Assembly (NCBI GenBank): GCA_964491605.1
Contig: CAZBGY010000004.1
Location: 19,799 to 83,798, forward strand
Source of the DNA: DRYS01 sp964491605
GTDB taxonomy: Archaea; Thermoproteota; CALKCG01; B24; DRYS01
Direction: 5' to 3'
DNA length: 64,000 bases
In this document: piece by piece, positions 43,296-51,129 of the stretch
Layout: the number at the start of each line of letters is the position of its first letter
How positions within the stretch are numbered: position 1 is the first letter of the stretch
The notes under the pieces: generated by a model
Seen by the model: the letters and a program-made list of their open reading frames with translations, nothing else
The model's database searches: none
Told to the model about the DNA's origin: nothing
Program-made: the position numbers and the translations under genes

Positions 43296-44924
43296 TTACT
43301 CTCTAAAGTACTCTTCTATCTTCTTCTTCAAGGATAAACCTATTAACGCTAACACTGTTAACATAGCGTATAAAGCTACCGTAATCGCGTAGGGTAACTT
43401 CACAAATATCTGATAGAATTCTGCTAACGCTTTTGCCTCCGAATATAAACCTCTATTGTAGAGGCTGGTTATCTGGGATAGCATCGCTTCTAGTATGGGC
43501 TTCGATATTAGTAGTTCAGGTATAGTCTTCGTAACTTCCCTGAGATAGGATAGGAGGGATGATAAACCTATGGTATCCACGATACCTGTTAAACCGAACC
43601 TTCTAAACTCGGATAAGCCTAAGGATATATCGCCTAGGATAAGCCCTATCGATGTAGCTAAAGCAGAGTCTTCCTTAACGCCGCCCATACCCCTTAACGT
43701 ATCGAATAGCTTCCCGTAGAATCTCAGCCCACCATACTTTTCCCCGATGTAATGGAAGATGTAGAATGATGCGGCGTATAGAAGTCTAACGTCAGCTGGC
43801 TTATTTACGAAGTTCCATCCCTGTATGAAGCTTAGAGATGATAGACGTACACCTTGCAGTATCTGCATATGCTGGTTATACCTAGAGTACGCTATATCGC
43901 TGTAACCTAGCATCGAAGCTAACTCTATAGATATATACTCCGCTAAGCCTTCATGTATCCATAGCTTATCTATAGATAGCCTTACAGCTTTTATGAAGTG
44001 ATGAGCAAGCTCGTGGAGGGCTACCAGCTCCATAGTCCCGTTAATATATCTTAGATTGAATAAATTCAGATTTATGGATTGGAGATCGCCGGGGGATATA
44101 GGTACGAAGCCAGCTACACCCTCCTGGAACTGCTGCATCGTAGGTACGAATAGCTTAACCTCTATAGTCTCGTCGAATTTTATGTTTAGTATATCTGATA
44201 GGAGCTCATATGCCTTCCCGTATAGCTCCATTATACGGCGGCCTATATCTAAATACCTGCTAGGTATACTCATATGGAATGGAGGTTCTATGAGGGATAC
44301 CATATCAGGGGAGACACCCCTCTTAGAGAATGTTAGACCTATACGCGATGTGGAGATGACATCAAACTCTAGTATAGTTGTATTACCCTCCACGGTGATC
44401 TTTCTAGGATTAGTGCTTCTGATAACGTTCAAGGATTCACTGAGATAGAAAGCCGTACCTATACGGATACTACCTTCTATGGAGACTATAGCTGAACCTC
44501 GAACCCCGCTTTGGAAGCCTATGAGTGGGGATAGGAAGAATCCGTCAGGCTCTATTATGAAAGTGTATAGGGGGATAAAGTATTCGATAAGCATGGAGAA
44601 GAATCCACCCTTAGGATCGAACGAGAAGGTGTAGTTGCCCCAGAATGGCCCCCCGCCGGCTAGAGGTTTAAACTCGCTTTCCTTCAAGCTACCATTCAAC
44701 ACAGATACAGTCCAGTTAGTATATGATGGTAGTATAAGCCAGCTGATACCAGATCTTTCAGATTCGAATTTTATTGATACATATGTATTCCCATCGCGGT
44801 CAACCATGAACTTATAGGTATAGTTCGATGTAGATGTGTATGTTACCTGAGGGATAAGCGATGCTATAGAAAGAACTAAGAGAAGCGAAACTATTAGGAG
44901 GATCGTAGGAATAGCTCTATCCAA
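43296..44924 (-). CDS. Membrane-anchored gluzincin metallopeptidase
   Basis: 542 residues. An N-terminal hydrophobic segment (TILLIVSLLLVLSIASLI) acts as a signal or anchor, and a C-terminal transmembrane helix (AITVALYAMLTVLALIGL) ends in a basic tail, so the body is outside the cell. The zinc site is HELAHH (H304, E305, H308) with third ligand E325 in WIHEGLAEY, like the M1 aminopeptidase family and relatives. The N-terminal half is beta-rich and carries many N-x-S/T sites. The substrate is unknown. It is convergent with nth. Confidence 0.8.
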   Translation of the reverse strand: MDRAIPTILLIVSLLLVLSIASLIPQVTYTSTSNYTYKFMVDRDGNTYVSIKFESERSGISWLILPSYTNWTVSVLNGSLKESEFKPLAGGGPFWGNYTFSFDPKGGFFSMLIEYFIPLYTFIIEPDGFFLSPLIGFQSGVRGSAIVSIEGSIRIGTAFYLSESLNVIRSTNPRKITVEGNTTILEFDVISTSRIGLTFSKRGVSPDMVSLIEPPFHMSIPSRYLDIGRRIMELYGKAYELLSDILNIKFDETIEVKLFVPTMQQFQEGVAGFVPISPGDLQSINLNLFNLRYINGTMELVALHELAHHFIKAVRLSIDKLWIHEGLAEYISIELASMLGYSDIAYSRYNQHMQILQGVRLSSLSFIQGWNFVNKPADVRLLYAASFYIFHYIGEKYGGLRFYGKLFDTLRGMGGVKEDSALATSIGLILGDISLGLSEFRRFGLTGIVDTIGLSSLLSYLREVTKTIPELLISKPILEAMLSQITSLYNRGLYSEAKALAEFYQIFVKLPYAITVALYAMLTVLALIGLSLKKKIEEYFRE

Positions 44925-45006
44925 ACCCTTCCTACATGAAGGATCGATACTAAAACTAAAGATAAACGTTTTCTTCTAGAATAGCTAGATCTTATCATCG
45001 TATAGT

Positions 45007-45510
45007 ATGATACGCAGGATACTCTGGGCTCCATGGCGTATATCCTATATAGAGGAGGCTGCTACCGCTAGTGATAGCTGTATATTCTGCGTTAAACCTA
45101 AGGAGGGGAGGGATGAAGAGAATCTGATAGTATACCGCGGTAAATTATGCTTCGTCATGCTTAACAAGTATCCGTATAATAACGGCCATCTAATGGTTGC
45201 ACCATACAGTCATAAAGCAAGCTTAGAAGAGCTTACAGAGGACGAGATGTATGAACTCATATCGATCGTTAGGATGTGCGTACTATGGCTTAGGTATGCC
45301 TATAAGCCTCACGGCTTCAATATAGGCTTGAATATAGGTAGGGCTGCTGGAGCTGGATTCGATAAGCATATCCATGTACATGTAGTTCCGAGATGGGAAG
45401 GCGATACGAACTTCATGCCTGTTCTATCCGATGCGAAGGTGATATCTGAAGCTTTACGGCAAACGTATCTCAGGATTAAAGATGCCATAGATGCTCTCTC
45501 TAGAAAGTGA
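45007..45510 (+). CDS. HIT-family nucleotide hydrolase/transferase
   Basis: 167 residues. The N-terminal zinc pair is CIFC (C25, C28), and the histidine triad is HIHVHVVP (H121, H123, H125), where the middle His is the nucleophile. The layout matches archaeal and mycobacterial Ap4A phosphorylase/hydrolase-like HIT proteins (LWAPWRISYIEE opening). It acts on nucleoside polyphosphates or AMP conjugates. It stands between the peptidase gene and a convergent dehydrogenase gene. Confidence 0.88.
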   Translation: MIRRILWAPWRISYIEEAATASDSCIFCVKPKEGRDEENLIVYRGKLCFVMLNKYPYNNGHLMVAPYSHKASLEELTEDEMYELISIVRMCVLWLRYAYKPHGFNIGLNIGRAAGAGFDKHIHVHVVPRWEGDTNFMPVLSDAKVISEALRQTYLRIKDAIDALSRK

Positions 45511-45513
45511 AGC

Positions 45514-46512
45514 CTACGCCTCCCTCCAATCCAATACTATCGAGATAACTTTATCCTTGCTATCTATGAGAAGCCTATAGGCTTCCTCAGCTCTCCGGTA
45601 ATCTAGTATGGATGAGATTAGATCCCTCACCTTCAGACGCTTCTTCGATAGAAGTTTGAATACAGTCTCCACGTCGTCTCTAAGATTCCAGAATCCCTTG
45701 AACGATTCTGTTCTAGGTCTTATAGAGTTATGAGCTCCGATTACTATTAAACCCTTCCTATGAACATCGCTGTAGAAGTTAACAGTAGATAAACCTCTAG
45801 TGCTACCCAGCAGTACAACCCTACCTCTTTTACCCGCTAGCTTGAAGGCAAGATTGACTGCTTCAGGGTTACCTGTAGATTCGATAACTATAGATGCACC
45901 TCTACCGTTCGTTATCCTATGAACCTCTGATACAGTATCGATCCTCGAAGATGTTAAGCCATAATCTATGGATGATAGAGATTTAGCGATCTCAACCCTA
46001 TAATCGTATAAGTCTATGCCTATGATAGGTATAGCTCCGCTCAAGGCTAGAAGCTGCGCTGCAAGCTGGCCTACCAACCCTAAACCTAAAACTACAGCGG
46101 ATTCACCTATCTCAGGTTCAGATTTACGCACCCCCTGGAGAGCTATAGCTGAAAGGTAGAAGAATACTGCCTCCAAGGGATCCAATCCTTCAGGTAGCTT
46201 GAAAGTATTCTCAGCTTTAGGATTCACGATGCTAGCATGCCTAGATGGAGATACCACTACATCCCCTGCATTGAAGCCTGTTACATCCCATGCTACAGAT
46301 TCGACTAAACCTACGTTACTATACCCAGGATACTGAGGGTATATCGACGGGGTGTTGGGTAAACCTAATAGGAAGGCCGTCTCTGTTCCAGGGCTTATAA
46401 GCGTATAGATAGTCTTAACGAGAAGGCGGCCTGATTCAAGCTCTCCGAGCTCAAACTCTTCTAGCGATACGACTCCTTTATCCCTGAATACTACACCAAT
46501 TCCTCTTCGCAT
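45514..46512 (-). CDS. Medium-chain dehydrogenase/reductase, zinc-independent type
   Basis: 332 residues. A GroES-like N-terminal part (SPGTETAFLLGLP, PQYPGYSNVGLVESV) is followed by a nucleotide-binding domain with AVVLGLGLVGQLAAQLLAL and an acidic residue after the second strand (IGIDLYD), favouring NAD(H). The usual catalytic zinc Cys and the structural four-Cys lobe are absent. The SPGTE opening resembles BchC-like and oxidoreductase relatives linked to sugar metabolism. The substrate is unknown. It is divergent from the aconitase-X genes. Confidence 0.78.
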   Translation of the reverse strand: MRRGIGVVFRDKGVVSLEEFELGELESGRLLVKTIYTLISPGTETAFLLGLPNTPSIYPQYPGYSNVGLVESVAWDVTGFNAGDVVVSPSRHASIVNPKAENTFKLPEGLDPLEAVFFYLSAIALQGVRKSEPEIGESAVVLGLGLVGQLAAQLLALSGAIPIIGIDLYDYRVEIAKSLSSIDYGLTSSRIDTVSEVHRITNGRGASIVIESTGNPEAVNLAFKLAGKRGRVVLLGSTRGLSTVNFYSDVHRKGLIVIGAHNSIRPRTESFKGFWNLRDDVETVFKLLSKKRLKVRDLISSILDYRRAEEAYRLLIDSKDKVISIVLDWREA

Positions 46513-46595
46513 AGCTGTAAACCTCGATATCTAGGCTGAATACTGTTAAAGAGATAAAAGCTTAATGTAGAGGTTAGTATATTTTCTGAACTCCC

Positions 46596-47837
46596 ATGTA
46601 TCTTACGAGGGAAGAGGAGCGTATACTAGATGGGGAAAGGGGTGAGGCTGCTAGGAGGGCTATGGAGCTGTTAGTTAAGCTTGGCGACGCCTATGATGCG
46701 GAGCGTATGATCGAAGTATCTTCATGCCATCTAGTTTCATGCGTATACAACGTTGTCTACGATAGTGGGTTGGATATAGCGGAGACATTCCTTAAACTAG
46801 GTGCTAGATTCGCCGTTCCTACGACTTTATGTACGGCTTCCGTACCTCTGGAGAGAACTTCCGATTTCGGTTTTCCTGATGAATGGGTTGAGAAGCAATT
46901 GAAGTTATGCACCCTGTACAGGGTTATGGGTGGATTGGATAACTGGACGTGCATACCATACTGGAACGTTAACGCTCCGAGGTATGGTGAGCATATAGCT
47001 TGGGGTGAATCTAATTGTGTATCCTATGCAAACTCTGTAGTAGGGGCTAGGACTAATAGGTACTCATCCTACATAGAGTTATGTGCAGCTATAACCGGAC
47101 GTATACCTATGATAGAGCTGCATATACCCGAGAATAGGAGGGGAACTATCCTGGTGAAACTTAAAGGGTTAGATGCATCTATGATGACAGCTAAAGATTA
47201 CGGTGCTCTAGGCTATGCTATTGGTCAGCTATCGGCTGGGGGCATACCTGTAGTAGATGGTTTACCTCAAGCTGTATCGAAGAAGATGCTTAGGATTATG
47301 GGAGCTGCAGCTGCTTCCTCTGGATCCGTAGCATTATACCATGTCGTAGGTGTAACGCCTGAAGCTAGAAGTTTAGAGGAAGCTTTCGGATGGGATAAAC
47401 CTGATGATATGGTGGAAGTCGGGTTGGATGAGCTTAAGAGAGCCTATCTAGAGTTATCTACGGTGGAGGATGGGGAAGTCGACCTAGTATTCATCGGATG
47501 CCCACACTACTCTATCGATCAGATAGGCATAGTAGCCGACATGCTTAGAGGTAGGAAGATTCATCGTAATGTGGAGTTATGGTTAGCTACGGATAACATT
47601 ACCTATATGCTTGCATGTAGGATGGGGTATGCAGAAATTCTGGAGAGAGCTGGTGTTAAGATCATGGTTGGATCATGCGCTATGAACGCTCCCACATATA
47701 CGAGGGGATTCAAGATCATAGCGACTGATTCGGCTAAAACAGCGCATTACACGCCTATGCAAGCTAAAGCAGACGTATTCTACGGTAGCTTGGAAGAGTG
47801 TATAGAGATAGCTATAAATGGAGGGGTGAAGATGTGA
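46596..47837 (+). CDS. Aconitase-X large subunit, probable phosphomevalonate dehydratase
   Basis: 413 residues of the AcnX large-subunit family (DUF521). Segments include CHLVSCVYNVVYDSGL, the WGESNCVSYANSVVGARTNR region and KIMVGSCAMNAPTYTRGF near the C-terminus, with Cys positions suited to a [4Fe-4S] cluster. In archaea, AcnX dehydrates mevalonate 5-phosphate to trans-anhydromevalonate phosphate in the archaeal mevalonate pathway, supplying isoprenoid lipids. It overlaps the small-subunit gene by 4 bases (GTGA). Geranylgeranyl reductase elsewhere in the window acts later in the same lipid route. Confidence 0.85.
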   Translation: MYLTREEERILDGERGEAARRAMELLVKLGDAYDAERMIEVSSCHLVSCVYNVVYDSGLDIAETFLKLGARFAVPTTLCTASVPLERTSDFGFPDEWVEKQLKLCTLYRVMGGLDNWTCIPYWNVNAPRYGEHIAWGESNCVSYANSVVGARTNRYSSYIELCAAITGRIPMIELHIPENRRGTILVKLKGLDASMMTAKDYGALGYAIGQLSAGGIPVVDGLPQAVSKKMLRIMGAAAASSGSVALYHVVGVTPEARSLEEAFGWDKPDDMVEVGLDELKRAYLELSTVEDGEVDLVFIGCPHYSIDQIGIVADMLRGRKIHRNVELWLATDNITYMLACRMGYAEILERAGVKIMVGSCAMNAPTYTRGFKIIATDSAKTAHYTPMQAKADVFYGSLEECIEIAINGGVKM

Positions 47838-48259
47838 ACGGTATCAAAATTAGGTGTAGAAGGTTGACCAGAGGTGTAGCTGTAGGTGAAGCATTGGTTT
47901 CTAGGCAACCTTTCGGTTTCTGGGGTGAAGTAGATCCATATACCGGTATAGTTACGGATATACACCATGAATGGTATGGGCAGTGTATAGCCGGGAAGGT
48001 ATTAATTTTCCCCTACGGTAGGGGGTCAACCGGAAGCGGGGGTATCATAGTCGAAGCTTATAGAAGAGGGAAAGCCCCTATCGCTATCGTTAACATGAAA
48101 ACAGACTTCATACTATTATCTGGGCCACTATCGATAGAGGTATTATACGGTGGTAGATTACCTGTAGTAGATAGACCTGAGAAAGATGTGTTCGGTATCG
48201 TAAGGAGTGGAAGTATCGTTAAAGTAGATGGGGATAAAGGCTTCATAGAGATACTCTAG
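47834..48259 (+). CDS. Aconitase-X small subunit, probable phosphomevalonate dehydratase
   Basis: 141 residues from GTG 47834, chosen because it overlaps the large-subunit stop as GTGA; an open frame extends further upstream. The swivelling-domain signature is GEALVSRQPFGFWGEVDPYTG, followed by LIFPYGRGSTGSGGI (near the FPYGRGS loop) and KAPIAIVNMKTD. It closes over the active site of the large subunit. The two together form the phosphomevalonate dehydratase of archaea. Confidence 0.87.
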   Translation: MNGIKIRCRRLTRGVAVGEALVSRQPFGFWGEVDPYTGIVTDIHHEWYGQCIAGKVLIFPYGRGSTGSGGIIVEAYRRGKAPIAIVNMKTDFILLSGPLSIEVLYGGRLPVVDRPEKDVFGIVRSGSIVKVDGDKGFIEIL

Positions 48260-48611
48260 ACCCCCGAATACCTTTAACAGCGAGCACTATTATAACCCCT
48301 AACGCGACGCCTATCAAGTTATTATAGATATCCGTAAAGCATGGATTCCTCCAAGGCGCTAAAAGTTGTAGAAGCTCGGTTAACGGTGAAGACGCTACTG
48401 AAGCCGCTATGAATTTAAGCTTGAGATCGAAAAGCCAAGCCCAGAGCATAGTTAGCACCACATACATCGTGACATGCCCTAAATCCAGTAGGTTATACAG
48501 GTTTTCATCGCCTATAGGGATTACCGACAATACGCATATAACCAAGAGCCATAGTATAGTATACAGCAGCTTCATAAATCTAGATAAGGGATTGATAGCG
48601 AAATGCCCCAT
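48243..48611 (-). CDS. VanZ-like membrane protein
   Basis: 122 residues with about four hydrophobic helices (LLYTILWLLVICVLSVIPIG, MYVVLTMLWAWLFDLKLKF, a glycine/proline turn, VALGVIIVLAVKGI). The LLDLGHVTMYVVLTMLWA and TELLQLLAPWRNPCFTDIYNNLIG segments match the VanZ-like pattern (the conserved H near helix 2, and D..N..G near helix 4). Function in archaea is unknown. It overlaps the aconitase-X small-subunit gene tail-to-tail by 17 bases. Confidence 0.72.
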   Translation of the reverse strand: MGHFAINPLSRFMKLLYTILWLLVICVLSVIPIGDENLYNLLDLGHVTMYVVLTMLWAWLFDLKLKFIAASVASSPLTELLQLLAPWRNPCFTDIYNNLIGVALGVIIVLAVKGIRGSRVSL

Positions 48612-48744
48612 ATAGATTAAAACTCCGCAATCTCTAGGATTTTAATAATACCACCATAAATTTATTAGCAATAATAACATTGTAATTCCTAGAACTGTCT
48701 AGAAGGTTCTCTTCACGTACATGAGGAGGGTTGAGGTTAGGTAT

Positions 48745-48809
48745 GGGCGGTTCAGCCTAATGCCTTAAGGGCATAGATACCCTATAACTCTGAATCATCA
48801 GAACCGCCC
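48745..48809 (-). ncRNA. Candidate small structured RNA (C/D-box-like)
   Basis: GGGCGGTTC (48745-48753) and its exact complement (48801-48809) enclose 47 bases, with an inner hairpin ATGCC-TTAAG-GGCAT. On the minus strand the closing stem is followed by TGATGA (48800-48795), and CTGA (48755-48752) precedes the other arm. These resemble C and D boxes at the expected spacing (39 bases between). The C box lacks the leading purine and I see no good C'/D' boxes, so it may be another RNA class or a terminator. Confidence 0.35.
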
Positions 48810-48842
48810 GAGGATTAATCGTAGGGTACACAGCTTTAAACA

Positions 48843-49766
48843 TTACCTAACCCTAATCTTCCTAAGATACTCCGAAGCTGATAACGCCGCTACCGCTGCT
48901 TGACCTATAGCTATAGCTACCTGGAATCCGATGCCTATACAATCACCAGCCGCGTATACACCTTCGACGCTGGTAGCCTGCTTTGAATCAACCTTTATGA
49001 AGCCTTCAGCAGTCGTATCGATAGATGTCGATCTTAAAAGTTTGGATGGGGGTAAGACACCTAGAGCTATGAATACACCTGATACCGGGAGCGTAAGTTC
49101 GCGACCCATATACGAGAATTTTACTGATTCAACTTTATCCCGGCCGATTATACCTTTAACCTCCGCTCCCTCGTATACTTCGACATTACCATGGAATTTA
49201 GCTTCCATCAACTCGCGGCTGGGTTTAGGTGCTAGGATGTAGACTTTCCTAGCTATCCTAGATAAGAGTATGGAGTCTTCGATAGCTTCCCTACCTGAGC
49301 CTACTACGGCTACATCCATATCGCGGTATAACGGTCCATCACATACCGCGCAGTATGATACACCTCTACCTAGTAGTCGATCCTCACCCTCTATACTATA
49401 TGTTCTTCTAGGAGCTCCTACGGCTAGTATAACCGTATACCCCTGATATATGTTACCCTTACGTGTAGCTACGAGTTTAGGTGATGCATCTAGCTGTAGA
49501 GCTGTTACCTCTTCGTACTCCAGGATATTTGCTCCGAATCTCTTTGCATGATCTATGAACCTATCTGCTAGGATAGAGCCGTTGATACCCTCTGGAAATC
49601 CAGGATAATTTTCTATCAGCTCGACGGATCTAAGTCTTCCACCAGCTCTACTAGCATCGAGTATTAGAACTTTAAATCCAAGTCTGGATAGATACATACC
49701 GGCTGTAAGCCCGGCTGGACCTGCACCTATTACTATCGAATCCCATACTTCGAACATATAGATCAC
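48843..49766 (-). CDS. trxB: Thioredoxin reductase-like flavoprotein
   Basis: 307 residues. The FAD motif is SIVIGAGPAGLTAGMYLS, the redox-active pair is C139/C142 in SYCAVCDGPLYR, and the NAD(P)-site motif is VAVVGSGREAIED. The C-terminal FAD motif is VEGVYAAGDCIG. It passes electrons to thioredoxin or to protein disulfide oxidoreductase (PDO). The gene upstream on the same strand is a decayed PDO, so this reductase may have lost its neighbouring partner. Confidence 0.9.
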   Translation of the reverse strand: MIYMFEVWDSIVIGAGPAGLTAGMYLSRLGFKVLILDASRAGGRLRSVELIENYPGFPEGINGSILADRFIDHAKRFGANILEYEEVTALQLDASPKLVATRKGNIYQGYTVILAVGAPRRTYSIEGEDRLLGRGVSYCAVCDGPLYRDMDVAVVGSGREAIEDSILLSRIARKVYILAPKPSRELMEAKFHGNVEVYEGAEVKGIIGRDKVESVKFSYMGRELTLPVSGVFIALGVLPPSKLLRSTSIDTTAEGFIKVDSKQATSVEGVYAAGDCIGIGFQVAIAIGQAAVAALSASEYLRKIRVR

Positions 49767-49784
49767 TTACTATTAGGCTAGTAT

Positions 49785-50432
49785 TTACCGCTCCTCTATT
49801 AATCCAGAAACAGATTTAAGGATATAGTCTACGAATACATCTTCTAAGATAGCATCTAGGATACTTAGCGATTCATTCAGGTGCAATTTTACGTACGCTC
49901 GGAATAGCGTATCTGAAAAAATGATATACGGAAACCCTGATCTATCTACGACGCCAGCCTCTACCCACCTGCTATAATAGCTTGATGAACTAATCCAGCC
50001 ATAGCTAAGCAATATTAGGCATGTAGATGTAGCGAACCGTTATACATACACCTTCATATTTATCGATTTGAGCTTCTCTACATTCTCAGGTTTAAATCTT
50101 AGATCACCTCTTAGATGCATCGATCACATCCTCTAAGTGTAATGAACTTGAATTTAATTAGTAGCCCGTAGAATTTCATACCGTAAAACCTACCCCCTAT
50201 CAATATTAATGCTGGGATTTTATCTACCCTATTATCTTTCGTTAAATCTCTATTAATTCTAGAAATCGCATATTTCAAGCTCTATAAGTAGATGAAATTT
50301 AGCAGCATCTTCTAGGAGGATACGCGTCTCCTTACAAGATTGGTACTCAAATTCTTGAGGAATAGTAGGAGTCGAACGTTATTCTTAAGGTTATCTTCGA
50401 ATAACTTTTCAGACGAAGCTTACCATATCCAA
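49785..50432 (-). pseudogene. Decayed protein disulfide oxidoreductase (PDO) gene
   Basis: Pieces of a tandem-thioredoxin-fold PDO can be read in order on the minus strand across several frames and stops. They are KLFEDNLKNNVRLLLF near 50400, EYQSCKETRILLEDAAKF near 50345, then NRVDKIPALILIGGRFYGMK with FYGLL near 50220, then LRFKPENVEKLKSINMKVYV near 50075. Last is the open end at 49785-50012 (FATSTCLILLS, GFPYIIF, ESLSILDAILE). The second active site, normally CPYC, reads CLIL. The order and content match Pyrococcus PDO. The start is approximate. It lies directly upstream of the thioredoxin reductase gene. Confidence 0.65.
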
Positions 50433-50521
50433 GTAGGATCGATGAAGAATCACTCTCGTTTTCTACGATAACACTCTTAAGACTTACACTTACATACATA
50501 AGTATCGTAGGTGTTGAAGCT

Positions 50522-50980
50522 ATGAAGAATACCTTCAAGCTGGATGAGTATGATATTAAGATTCTTAGAGAGCTGCAGAAGGATGCTAGAATATCCTATA
50601 GAGAACTAGCTAGGAAGGTGGGGTTATCCACTACGGCGGTTATATCTAGGGTTAAAGCTTTAGAAGAGAGCGGCGTCATAGAAGGGTATACGGCGATAAT
50701 CAACCCTGAACTCATAGGTTACGATATAACGGCGATAATAGAGGTTGTAGTATCTAGAGGATACTTAGTGGAAGTCGAGAGAGAGATAGCTTCAGATCCA
50801 TCGGTCGTATGTGTCTACGATATAACCGGGGAGACGGATGCTATCATAATAGCTAGATTCAGGAATAGGAGGGAACTTAGCACGTTCGTGAAGAGAATAT
50901 TGGCTATGCCTCATGTAGATAGAACTATAACCCATATATGCCTAACGAGGGTTAAGGAGGATTTTAGAATACCAATATAG
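50522..50980 (+). CDS. Lrp/AsnC family transcriptional regulator
   Basis: 152 residues. The helix-turn-helix begins at LDEYDIKILRELQKDARISY with the recognition helix near VGLSTTAVISRVKALEES. The RAM domain has GYDITAIIEVVVSRGYLVEV and VYDITGETDAIIIARF. It is one of two family members in the window; they are clearly different proteins. It is followed 7 bases after its stop by a long inverted repeat, then by an MFS transporter gene that could be its target. Confidence 0.88.
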   Translation: MKNTFKLDEYDIKILRELQKDARISYRELARKVGLSTTAVISRVKALEESGVIEGYTAIINPELIGYDITAIIEVVVSRGYLVEVEREIASDPSVVCVYDITGETDAIIIARFRNRRELSTFVKRILAMPHVDRTITHICLTRVKEDFRIPI

Positions 50981-50986
50981 AGCGGA

Positions 50987-51073
50987 GCGGTGTTAAGCTG
51001 GGATAAATCTGACGAAATATATACCGGCTAGATTATCCAGCGGACACCTATCTCTTACGAGTGTTAACACCGC
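50987..51073 (+). repeat. Long inverted repeat with nested hairpin upstream of the MFS gene
   Basis: GCGGTGTTAA (50987-50996) and its exact complement (51064-51073) enclose 67 bases. Directly inside, GCTGGGATAAATCT pairs with AGATTATCCAGC around an AT-rich loop, with two single-base bulges. The whole could fold as an 87-base RNA, 57 bases before the MFS start. A TATA-like ATATATA (51021-51027) lies in the inner loop, so the element may instead be promoter DNA with symmetric operator arms. The strand is not certain. Confidence 0.4.
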
Positions 51074-51129
51074 ACCTGTAATAAATCGTTAATAGAGATT
51101 ATCCTTAAACGCGGGTATAGCTTAGATAG

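Noticed and set aside
48745..48809. Structured element read as a tRNA
   Set aside because: At 65 bases it has no T-loop consensus and no proper anticodon stem.
50987..51073. Inverted repeat read as a tRNA
   Set aside because: The seven-base acceptor-like arms pair and an A follows, but no T-arm (GTTCNANNC) or anticodon arm can be drawn on either strand.
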